Positions 1-5,786 of a stretch of DNA of 5,786 bases are shown here, one piece after another (position 1 is the first letter of the stretch; the number at the start of each line of letters is the position of its first letter). The DNA lies in assembly GCA_007129335.1 (NCBI GenBank), contig SKVS01000175.1:1-5786 (forward strand). The letters are read 5' to 3'. The position numbers and the translations under genes are program-made. The notes beneath the pieces were generated by a model. The model was not told the DNA's origin. It ran no database searches and saw nothing but the letters and a program-made list of their open reading frames with translations. The stretch is from Spirochaetaceae bacterium (GTDB lineage Bacteria > Spirochaetota > Spirochaetia > DSM-27196 > Salinispiraceae).

Positions 1-2
1 AG

Positions 3-53
3 AATAGTCACTTTGTTGCTCCCAAAATCAGACCAGTGATTGTAGCAAGGTAA
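3..53 (+). other. possible C-terminal tail of an upstream gene
   Basis: An open frame enters from the left edge and encodes 16 residues (NSHFVAPKIRPVIVAR) before a TAA at 51-53. This leaves 33 bases before the receptor 1 start. Because all later genes in the window are tightly packed on the same strand, an upstream operon member ending here is plausible. The stretch is too short to recognise a family or to exclude non-coding leader. The other two plus-strand frames also stop early (TGA at 37-39 and TAG at 5-7). No convincing sigma-70 promoter was found in bases 1-86. Confidence 0.25.
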
Positions 54-74
54 TGTTTCCAGAAACGACAGAAC

Positions 75-79
75 AAGGA
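75..79 (+). promoter_or_regulatory. ribosome binding site of receptor 1
   Basis: AAGGA lies seven bases before the ATG at 87, which supports that start. Another ATG at 79-81 overlaps this site but reads only ATG TAC CCA TGA and is not a plausible gene start. Confidence 0.6.
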
Positions 80-86
80 TGTACCC

Positions 87-1847
87 ATGAAAAACTCCGT
101 CTCCGATTCACCAAGCCGGATTATCCGCCTGGTTAAATCCCAAATTATCGCCATAAATATTGGTTTCCTGGGTTTTTTTCTTTTTTTCAGCGAGTTTATT
201 AATGCCCTATTTAATAACTTACTCGATGAACAGGGAGCCGATTTGTTCCAACGCATAGTATTTGCGTTTAAGCCGACGGTGGTGGGATTGTTCTTTGTAT
301 TTTCCTTTGTTTTAATATCTCTTATTTTTTCCTACCTGAGACCACTGTTTTTTTGGTTGAAAACCGGTCAAGGTTACGAGAAAGCAAGAACTTCAGCTCT
401 TCGGGTACCCTGGGCAATACTCTTGTTCCAGATTATTGCCTGGACCATAGGTACCACGACCTACTACGCAATGTATGGTTTTCAGGCAGAAAGCGGCATA
501 CCCTATGTTTTTGGATTATTCCTAAAACTTTCTGTGGGACTCATAGCGGGAATGTACAGCGCAATTACCATTAACCTGGTGCTCATTCCAACAAAAAAGA
601 AGTTGGAAATTGTGGATGTACGGTCCGGTGAGCGGGATGGGTTTACCCGGGTACAGGATTATTTTGTGGTGTGTTCCACCGCATTCTATATTGCCATTAC
701 CATGGCGTATTTGGCTTATTACTATGCCCGTTCGGGAGTAGTTGAACTGGGAGCCCAGTTTTATGGCCCACTTTTTAGTTTTATTCTCATGAGCATGCTC
801 ATTGCATTTGGTCTTATTAGCTTGTCGAGAAAACAGTTTACCCTTCAGGTTCGTTCCATTGCTCAGGTTGTACAAGATTTGGCTCTTGAAACCACCGATC
901 CAGATAAGAGAATACATATTCTGATATTTAATGAACTGGGAGAAATTGCGGGAAATGTAAATAGAATTCTCGATAATTTCCGTTCCCTAATAACCGACAT
1001 TCACTCGACCAGCTCGTCTATTGCTGATTCCACTGGCAGGTTGTCTTCGGTAACCCAGCAGAATGCTGCCTACGCTGCTGAACAAGCAGCAGCCTCTGCA
1101 GAGGTTGTTTCAACCATGGAAGATGTGGACAAACTTTCCAAGGATGTGGGAAAGAAAATCGACAATGTGGCAGAGCAATCGGTAGCGGTCAAAGAAAATG
1201 TTCAGGATGGTTTTTCCATAATCCGTCAGAACATTGAACAAATGAACCAGGTAAAGGCCTCGTATGATCAAACCATAGAGGGAATGAAGAACTTAAGCGA
1301 GCACATTTCTGGAATATGGGAAATTGTAAAAATTATCAACGGAATTGCCGGGCAGATCAAAATTATTGCCTTCAACGCAGCTCTTGAAGCCTCCTCTGCA
1401 GGGGAGGCCGGGAAGAACTTCGAGATTGTTGCCAGTGAAATTCGTCGGCTTGCGGATAACACCGTAGACTCCACCAAGGAAATTAAAATGCGTATTGGAG
1501 AAATTGAGGAGGCTTCAGACCGACTTATACATTTCTCTGAAAGCGACAGTCAGAAAATCCACCAGGCATGGGAACTATCCCACACCATTCAGAGTCTTTT
1601 TCAGAATATTCTTTCCTCATCAGAGGTGTCTGCAGGTTCAGCTGAAGAGATCCAGGGTTCTATTAATAAACAGGTCAATGCATTTGAGCAGATACTTATA
1701 ACATTGAGGCAAATTTCCGAAGGAATTGGGGATTTTACCACATCAATAGATGAAAACAGCACCACCGCTGACACCCTGAATCAAACGGTTCGGGTATTAA
1801 ATGGGATTGTTCAACGCTTTACAAATTCTGAGGAGGATGGAGTATGA
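87..1847 (+). CDS. methyl-accepting chemotaxis protein, six-TM type with HAMP
   Basis: This is a 586-residue chemoreceptor whose cytoplasmic hairpin should control a CheA kinase through CheW. Six hydrophobic segments are seen at about residues 18-42, 62-90, 107-130, 138-167, 189-213 and 224-246. The loops between them are short, so there is no ordinary periplasmic ligand domain. A HAMP domain follows (about 247-299, with NELGEIAGNVNRI at 282-294), then a long coiled coil. The hairpin tip is at about 411-457, with IIAFNAALEASSAGEAGKNF at 426-445. Candidate methylation pairs are Q324/Q325, E332/Q333, E520/E521 and D555/E556. The tip carries G422 and S437 where enteric Tsr has F373 and R388. There is no CheR-docking pentapeptide at the C-terminus (ends SEEDGV). 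The start is supported by AAGGA. The stop overlaps the next start as ATGA. Receptor identity is secure; the stimulus is unknown, and a membrane-linked or energy-state signal is only a guess. Confidence 0.95.
   Translation: MKNSVSDSPSRIIRLVKSQIIAINIGFLGFFLFFSEFINALFNNLLDEQGADLFQRIVFAFKPTVVGLFFVFSFVLISLIFSYLRPLFFWLKTGQGYEKARTSALRVPWAILLFQIIAWTIGTTTYYAMYGFQAESGIPYVFGLFLKLSVGLIAGMYSAITINLVLIPTKKKLEIVDVRSGERDGFTRVQDYFVVCSTAFYIAITMAYLAYYYARSGVVELGAQFYGPLFSFILMSMLIAFGLISLSRKQFTLQVRSIAQVVQDLALETTDPDKRIHILIFNELGEIAGNVNRILDNFRSLITDIHSTSSSIADSTGRLSSVTQQNAAYAAEQAAASAEVVSTMEDVDKLSKDVGKKIDNVAEQSVAVKENVQDGFSIIRQNIEQMNQVKASYDQTIEGMKNLSEHISGIWEIVKIINGIAGQIKIIAFNAALEASSAGEAGKNFEIVASEIRRLADNTVDSTKEIKMRIGEIEEASDRLIHFSESDSQKIHQAWELSHTIQSLFQNILSSSEVSAGSAEEIQGSINKQVNAFEQILITLRQISEGIGDFTTSIDENSTTADTLNQTVRVLNGIVQRFTNSEEDGV
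1831..1836 (+). promoter_or_regulatory. strong ribosome binding site of receptor 2
   Basis: A perfect AGGAGG lies seven bases before the ATG at 1844, inside the end of receptor 1. It fixes the receptor 2 start and indicates translational coupling through the ATGA overlap. Confidence 0.8.
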
Positions 1848-3859
1848 AACGTACGACAAAACATTCACTGTCGGGAAAAATGAGTTGGGCAATTACCATT
1901 CCTTTCATCATCATAATTTTTATCATGGGATTGCTCAGTACCTACTTACTCCAGGTACAGCTGGATGAGATTTCCCGCAATGGCCGGGAAGGGTCTTTGA
2001 ATTTCACCGTGAATCTTGTCACTGGGCAAATTGACAATTCGGTTTCTAATTACCTGCGGGGAGTTGCAGAATCGAACCGGCTTTTAATGGAGCACTTTCA
2101 TAGCCGGTTTCTTGCTAACGACCTTACTTCTGATGAAGCCCAAAGTGAGTATGCCAGAATCATCCTTGACCCGGACTATGGAAAAATTGGTACTACCGGA
2201 TACCTTGCGGGGGTAAGTTCCCGGGGTATTCTGGAAATTCACCCCCTTTCACCCGGGGTGGATGCCAGCGGCCATGCTTTCATGCAACAAGCTATGGCTA
2301 TGAAAAATGGATACCTGGAGTATGAATGGCTGAATCCCGGAGAGACTGCCCCCCGAATGAAAGCCGGGTATCTTTCATACTTCGAACCCTGGGATATTAT
2401 GGTTTGGGCGTCATCCTATAAGGAAGAGTTCAATGTGCTGGTGGATGAAGCAGAACTTCGCCAGACCCTTGAATCTTTGCAGGTCGGTCAAAAAGGCTTT
2501 GTTTTGTTGTTCGACAGATCCGGCAGGATAGCAGCGGGAGAAGAGTCTCTGAGACTCGCTGCCGGGGATGGTTTTGTGTCCCTTAGTGATGAACTTCGGG
2601 GTACAGTCTCTTCAGACTCTGCCCAGTTGGATTTTACCGGCCCCCAGGGCAGGGTAATGGGAATTATTGCTGAGATTCCCGACAGTCAATGGATAATTGC
2701 AGTTTTCGAGTACATCGGCGGGTACAGTCGAATTGTTAACCTTATTCGAGTCATGGTCCTGTTGGCAATTGTTGTGGCTTCTTTTCTGATAATTGCGGTG
2801 GTACGGGTTCTTACTACTAAAATGCTCAAACCCCTGAGGCAAATTCAACGGGTTTCCCAGTTGGTTTCCCAGGGCGATCTGTCTCAGTCGGTTGATATAA
2901 ATACCCAGGACGAAATTGGGGCTATGGGAGAGTACTTCAACAAGGTTATTGATTCCTATGCTCATCTGGTTCAGGATATTCGGGAGGCTACCCTGGTTCT
3001 GGTAGAGTCAACCCACACCCTGGGGGCCAGTACCCAGGAAATTTCAACCACCGCAAATCAGCAGGCTGCCGCGGTAAAGGAAATCCTGAGCACCATGGAG
3101 GATTCTGATACTCTGTCAAAAGGTGTTGCGGTGAAAATTCAGGAGGTAGTAAAAATTGCTAACAGCACCCAGGAGCTGGTGGAAAAGGGATTTACCTTTA
3201 TTCAGGGCAGCCTGGATAAAATGTCGGAAATCAAACAGACCAATGGCAATACCATTGGGGGTATTAAAACTCTGGGTAATCAAATTGAATCCATCTGGGA
3301 AATTGTCAACATTATCAATGGGATTGCAGACCAGACCAAGATCATTGCCTTTAATGCCGAGTTGGAAGCGGCGTCCGCCGGAGAAGCGGGAAAGAATTTC
3401 CAGATTGTCGCAGGGGAAATTCGGCGCCTGGCAGATAATACCGTTGATTCGACCAATGAAATCAAAATGAAAATTAACGAGATTCAGCACGCTTCGGATA
3501 AGCTCATTATTGCCTCAGAGGAGGGAACCCAAAGGATTAAGGAAGGTTGGGATATTTCCCAGAATATTCGGGGTGTTTTTGAGGATGTTTTGAGTTCCAG
3601 CGAAATTTCTGCTGCATCAGCAGCGGATATTGCCCGCTCGATAAAGATGCAAGTGTCCTCCTTCGAGCAGATATTCCTTACCCTGAAACAGATATCCGAG
3701 GGAATTTCGAATTTTGTTGAATCCACCCGGACAACCAGCGAGTCAACCGATGGATTGAAAGATATCGGAGAAATGTTTAAGGATTCCATTGATAAGTATA
3801 CCACTGCATCCCGGACTGAATCCGAGCCTGAACAGATGAAAGGGGATGTCCATGGATAA
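1844..3859 (+). CDS. methyl-accepting chemotaxis protein with extracytoplasmic Cache-type sensor
   Basis: This is a 671-residue chemoreceptor of classical layout. TM1 is at about 13-36, an extracytoplasmic region at about 37-298, TM2 at about 299-321, HAMP at about 322-375 (QDEIGAMGEYFNKVI at 355-369) and the signalling hairpin at about 385-645. The sensor region contains a Cache-like module: GTTGYLAGVSSRGILEIHP at 116-134, GHAFMQQAM at 143-151, YEWLNPGE at 160-167, and a YFEPWDIMVWASSY stretch at 179-192. A second similar segment begins VGQKGFVLLFDRSGRI at 214-229, so a tandem Cache arrangement is likely. Cache domains in this family bind small molecules such as organic acids or amino acids; the ligand here cannot be read from sequence. 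The tip (IIAFNAELEAASAGEAGKNF, 500-519) is about four-fifths identical to that of receptor 1 over roughly 70 residues. Candidate modification pairs remain in the first arm (Q398/E399, Q406/Q407), but the second-arm pairs of receptor 1 are A594/D595 and R629/T630 here. There is no C-terminal CheR-binding pentapeptide. Confidence 0.95.
   Translation: MKRTTKHSLSGKMSWAITIPFIIIIFIMGLLSTYLLQVQLDEISRNGREGSLNFTVNLVTGQIDNSVSNYLRGVAESNRLLMEHFHSRFLANDLTSDEAQSEYARIILDPDYGKIGTTGYLAGVSSRGILEIHPLSPGVDASGHAFMQQAMAMKNGYLEYEWLNPGETAPRMKAGYLSYFEPWDIMVWASSYKEEFNVLVDEAELRQTLESLQVGQKGFVLLFDRSGRIAAGEESLRLAAGDGFVSLSDELRGTVSSDSAQLDFTGPQGRVMGIIAEIPDSQWIIAVFEYIGGYSRIVNLIRVMVLLAIVVASFLIIAVVRVLTTKMLKPLRQIQRVSQLVSQGDLSQSVDINTQDEIGAMGEYFNKVIDSYAHLVQDIREATLVLVESTHTLGASTQEISTTANQQAAAVKEILSTMEDSDTLSKGVAVKIQEVVKIANSTQELVEKGFTFIQGSLDKMSEIKQTNGNTIGGIKTLGNQIESIWEIVNIINGIADQTKIIAFNAELEAASAGEAGKNFQIVAGEIRRLADNTVDSTNEIKMKINEIQHASDKLIIASEEGTQRIKEGWDISQNIRGVFEDVLSSSEISAASAADIARSIKMQVSSFEQIFLTLKQISEGISNFVESTRTTSESTDGLKDIGEMFKDSIDKYTTASRTESEPEQMKGDVHG
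3839..3845 (+). promoter_or_regulatory. ribosome binding site deciding the CheW start
   Basis: AAAGGGG directly abuts the ATG at 3846, which is too close for use, but lies six bases before the in-frame ATG at 3852. The second ATG is therefore the preferred start, shortening the protein by two residues. Confidence 0.6.
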
Positions 3860-4349
3860 CCAGGAACTCTTGGAACGGCTTCACCAACGCAATGATGATC
3901 CTGAGAAGAAAAAAGAGCATCAGGAGTTCAGGAAATATGTGGTGTTTAATCTGAATACCTTTGTGTTCGCTATTCCCGCTGAGGATGTTCGGGAAATATC
4001 CTTTGATAATACGATTTACTATGTACCGTTTTTACCTCCCTACATTAAAGGGTTTGCTAATCGCCATGGACAACCTTATACGGTTTTCGATGTTCTGCTC
4101 TTGTTTAAAAATGAATCCCTGGATACGGGAGCCCTCCTGATTCTGAATCTTCCCCAGGATCAGGCATGTTTACTCATTACCGATGTGGATGAAATAATTA
4201 AGGTGCCCCTTGAGCAGGTTCACTCAATTTCCTCCGAGGATGAGGACAGCAAGTATTTCCTTGAGTCAATTACCCTTAATGAGCAGGAGGTGTTCGTTCT
4301 GAATTCTCACCGCTTGCTCGAACGATTGGAGATGGATCTTGATCGATAA
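3852..4349 (+). CDS. cheW: CheW-family chemotaxis coupling protein
   Basis: This 165-residue protein has a charged N-terminal lead of about 27 residues (rich in E, K, D) followed by one CheW domain, about 28-158. CheW proteins are cytoplasmic scaffolds joining chemoreceptor tips to the CheA kinase. Visible CheW landmarks are the opening strand YVVFNLNTFVFAIPAEDVRE at 29-48, the P-x-I-x-G turn and following strand (LPPYIKGFANRHGQPYTVFD at 61-80), a second half with ALLILNLPQDQACLLITDVD at 94-113, and the closing VFVLNSHRLLERL at 147-159. Aligned with the usual N-L-R-G turn, this protein reads N70-R71-H72-G73, so the normally conserved arginine (R62 in the E. coli protein) is histidine. An alternative in-frame ATG at 3846 adds two residues, but its Shine-Dalgarno spacing is too short. 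It overlaps receptor 2 by 8 bases and the next gene by 11. The assignment is secure at family level; its exact partners are inferred from the operon. Confidence 0.9.
   Translation: MDNQELLERLHQRNDDPEKKKEHQEFRKYVVFNLNTFVFAIPAEDVREISFDNTIYYVPFLPPYIKGFANRHGQPYTVFDVLLLFKNESLDTGALLILNLPQDQACLLITDVDEIIKVPLEQVHSISSEDEDSKYFLESITLNEQEVFVLNSHRLLERLEMDLDR
4328..4331 (+). promoter_or_regulatory. ribosome binding site supporting a TTG start
   Basis: GGAG ends seven bases before the TTG at 4339. The reading frame is closed by a TGA at 4300-4302, and no ATG or GTG lies between that stop and the TTG, so this site is the main support for the unusual start codon. Confidence 0.55.
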
Positions 4350-4869
4350 TGACCGGGTTCAGGTCCTGGAAATCCCCTACACTCCCATTCCTCTTCTCAT
4401 TAATCGCTTTCAATGCGATTCAAGCGTGTATATAAACCGCACCAAGCCCCGATCTGAACCTATCCCCTGGATTTCAGAAGAACTGGTAACTCAGACAGGG
4501 ACAATTCCCTTGATACATTTGGATCAGGTTTTCCAAACCTTGTTTCTGGTTGAAAACACCGGTGCTTCTCACCTTGCAATTCTGAGAAACATGCATAGCT
4601 TTCCGCTGAATGTTCAAAGTCGGTTCATGGAACTGGGAATTGAAGCAACAACCCCCTTAGGATTTCGCATACCTTCGGGAACCAAAATGGTTAATTATTC
4701 GGTCAGGGATTTTTCACTATTGCCTAGAGTTCTTGCTCCCTTTGCCAATCAAAGAGGGTTGTTAGGAGCAGTGCTGCCAGGAGATGGGGGAATGAAATTT
4801 CTCATAGATATGGATCTGCTGCTTCTGGCAGGAATTTTGGAGGACCTCCATGAACGTACTGATAGTTGA
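4339..4869 (+). CDS. divergent CheW-like protein
   Basis: This 176-residue soluble protein has no signal peptide or membrane segment and does not match a textbook CheW, but its strand pattern follows one. It opens with VQVLEIPYTPIPLLINRFQC at 7-26. IPWISEELVTQTGTIPLIHL at 42-61 then occupies the place of the CheW turn plus PV-x-DL strand. SHLAILRN at 77-84 resembles the start of the second barrel half, and GLLGAVLPGDGGMKFLIDMD at 140-159 followed by LLLLAGIL resembles the closing strand and helix. The CheW arginine turn is replaced by T51-Q52-T53-G54. The gene starts at TTG, overlaps cheW by 11 bases and cheB by 20, and lies exactly where a second coupling protein would be expected. My reading is an additional or degenerate coupling protein in the receptor-kinase array. 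The CheW fold is an inference from spacing and context, not from strong residue identity. It could instead be an unrelated accessory protein of the same operon. Confidence 0.6.
   Translation: MIDNDRVQVLEIPYTPIPLLINRFQCDSSVYINRTKPRSEPIPWISEELVTQTGTIPLIHLDQVFQTLFLVENTGASHLAILRNMHSFPLNVQSRFMELGIEATTPLGFRIPSGTKMVNYSVRDFSLLPRVLAPFANQRGLLGAVLPGDGGMKFLIDMDLLLLAGILEDLHERTDS
4839..4843 (+). promoter_or_regulatory. ribosome binding site of cheB
   Basis: GGAGG lies six bases before the ATG at 4850, inside the end of the CheW-like gene. It supports this cheB start and coupled translation. Confidence 0.75.
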
Positions 4870-5786
4870 TGACTCCGCCGTGATCCGTTCGATACTTCGA
4901 GCGGTGTTCGAAGAGACTCCGGATTTCACCGTGGTAGGTGAGGCTTCCAACGGCCAGAAAGGGGTTGAACAGGTCGAACTCCTCCATCCCGATGTGGTGG
5001 TTATGGATATGAATATGCCCATAATGAATGGGCTTGAGGCCACCAGGGAAATTATGGGGAAATTCAGGGTCCCTGTTTGTATTTTCTCCAACGAGGTGGA
5101 TTCTGACCTAACCGTCCAGGCTTTGGGAGCTGGAGCCCTGGATGCAATTCGCAAGCCGGAGCTCGATCAGTTTAACGATCCGGCATTTTTAGCACTTTTC
5201 CTGGATAGGCTCAGGGGAATTTCCCGGGCTAATACCAATATACGGACCTCGAAAAAGGGGGGGTGTAGAGACCGGGTTGCCCCAGGAATGTTCCGTGGGG
5301 TTGTGGTGGGAGCTTCAACCGGTGGCCCTGCCGCCTTGAAAGAATTTCTTGGGCAGTTGCCGGCGAACTTCCCCCTGGGTATTGCCCTGGTTCAACACAT
5401 GGAAGAAAAGTTCGACCAGAGTTTTGCCCAATGGCTGGATTCTCAAACCTCTTTACATGTTCGCCTTGCCCGGGATGGGGACACCTTTCAGCCAGGGCAA
5501 GTGTTGGTAGCACCGGGGGGAAAGCACCTTGTGTGCAGGGAAGGAGCGCTGTTTTTGGATGATGGGCCGAAGGTGGGAAACCAGAAACCTGCGGTAGACA
5601 GGCTGTTTGAGACTGCTGCAACTACCTTTCGTCAGAGCCTTGTGGCCGTTCTCTTGACCGGTATGGGGGCCGATGGGGCCACTGGTGCAGTTCAGGTTAA
5701 GAATTTGGGAGGGTATACGGTTATTCAGGATGAAGCCACATCGGCGGTTTTTGGAATGCCTAAGGCTGCAATAGAGTTGGGAGCAG
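4850..5786 (+). CDS. cheB: CheB protein-glutamate methylesterase/glutamine deamidase (partial, 3' end missing)
   Basis: The first 312 codons of a CheB response regulator are present and the gene continues past the window edge. Compared with a usual length near 340-350 residues, a few dozen appear missing. CheB removes methyl groups from receptor glutamates and deamidates receptor glutamines when its receiver domain is phosphorylated by CheA. The receiver domain (about 1-122) shows the acidic pair D7/D8, the phosphoacceptor D53 in MDMNMP, S80 and K102 followed by proline. A short basic, glycine-rich linker follows (about 123-147). The catalytic domain then shows S156 in GASTGG, H183 in VQHM and D275 in GMGADG, which match the known Ser-His-Asp triad, plus the QKPAVDRLF segment at 245-253. 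All expected catalytic and phosphorylation residues seen so far are intact. The start overlaps the preceding gene by 20 bases and has GGAGG at good spacing. The linker is encoded over an A5G7 run at 5252-5263. No cheR is seen in the window. Confidence 0.95.
   Translation, partial: MNVLIVDDSAVIRSILRAVFEETPDFTVVGEASNGQKGVEQVELLHPDVVVMDMNMPIMNGLEATREIMGKFRVPVCIFSNEVDSDLTVQALGAGALDAIRKPELDQFNDPAFLALFLDRLRGISRANTNIRTSKKGGCRDRVAPGMFRGVVVGASTGGPAALKEFLGQLPANFPLGIALVQHMEEKFDQSFAQWLDSQTSLHVRLARDGDTFQPGQVLVAPGGKHLVCREGALFLDDGPKVGNQKPAVDRLFETAATTFRQSLVAVLLTGMGADGATGAVQVKNLGGYTVIQDEATSAVFGMPKAAIELGA
5252..5263 (+). repeat. A5G7 homopolymer tract in the cheB linker
   Basis: Five A residues followed by seven G residues fall in the inter-domain linker of cheB. 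The zero frame reads AAA AAG GGG GGG TGT. In the minus-one frame the tract is followed by GTG and then TAG at 5266-5268, so a one-base slip would end the protein directly after the receiver domain. The tract itself is certain; any function is speculative. Confidence 0.7.

Noticed and set aside
1..86. Promoter for the operon
   Set aside because: TTGTTG at 13-18 resembles a -35 box, but no suitable -10 lies at the right distance, and the operon may begin upstream of the window.
79..90. Three-codon mini-frame ATG TAC CCA TGA overlapping the receptor 1 start
   Set aside because: It overlaps the Shine-Dalgarno of receptor 1 and has no site of its own; most likely chance.
8..256. Minus-strand open frame of 82 codons across the receptor 1 start
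   Set aside because: It overlaps a well-supported receptor gene and its ribosome binding site on the other strand and has no recognisable product; it is a shadow of the hydrophobic coding sequence.
3156..3470. Plus-strand open frame of 104 codons inside receptor 2
   Set aside because: It lies out of frame within the highly conserved signalling hairpin of receptor 2.
1321..3480. Recent DNA duplication between the two receptor tips
   Set aside because: Protein identity is high, but third codon positions differ often, so this is an old paralogy and not a recent repeat.
4762..5154. Minus-strand open frame of 130 codons over the end of the CheW-like gene and the CheB receiver domain
   Set aside because: The plus strand here encodes an intact receiver domain with all key residues, so the antisense frame is incidental.
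5252..5263. A5G7 run as a sequencing or assembly error
   Set aside because: The zero frame stays open through it and joins a complete receiver domain to a complete catalytic core, so no base appears missing or added.
5229..5621. Minus-strand open frame of 130 codons over the CheB catalytic domain
   Set aside because: The plus strand encodes the conserved Ser and His motifs of CheB; the antisense frame is proline- and glutamine-rich as expected for a shadow.

Overview
The window is a single, gap-free run of plus-strand chemosensory (chemotaxis-type) genes: two methyl-accepting chemoreceptors, a CheW coupling protein, a second highly divergent CheW-like protein, and the start of a CheB methylesterase/deamidase that runs off the right edge. 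Each gene overlaps the next (by 4, 8, 11 and 20 bases), and every start has a Shine-Dalgarno sequence inside the preceding gene, so this is almost certainly one translationally coupled operon.

Layout: 1-86 is the leader and possibly the last codons of an upstream gene. 87-1847 is receptor 1, with six membrane helices, no sizeable periplasmic sensor, then HAMP and a signalling hairpin. 1844-3859 is receptor 2, with two membrane helices flanking an extracytoplasmic Cache-type sensor, then HAMP and a closely related hairpin. 3852-4349 is CheW. 4339-4869 is a CheW-like protein starting at TTG. From 4850 to the end is CheB, about 312 codons visible. No RNA gene, mobile element, CRISPR array or terminator was seen, and there is no stretch over 100 bases without a gene.

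How the genes work together (inference from family knowledge): the two receptors share almost the same cytoplasmic tip and equal arm lengths, so they probably feed one array and one kinase. One would read something in or near the membrane, the other a small extracytoplasmic ligand. The two CheW-type proteins would link receptors to a CheA kinase, and CheB would adjust receptor modification. CheA and CheR are not in the window. The receptor tips and CheW differ from the enteric pattern at several interface positions, which suggests a dedicated system rather than a share in a generic flagellar array. Its output cannot be told from this window.

Organism: a Gram-negative-type bacterium of moderate GC. 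The receptor tip type (IIAFNA, SAGEAGKNF) reminds me of spirochaete chemoreceptors, so Spirochaetota is my best guess, but this rests on recollection and is only moderately supported.
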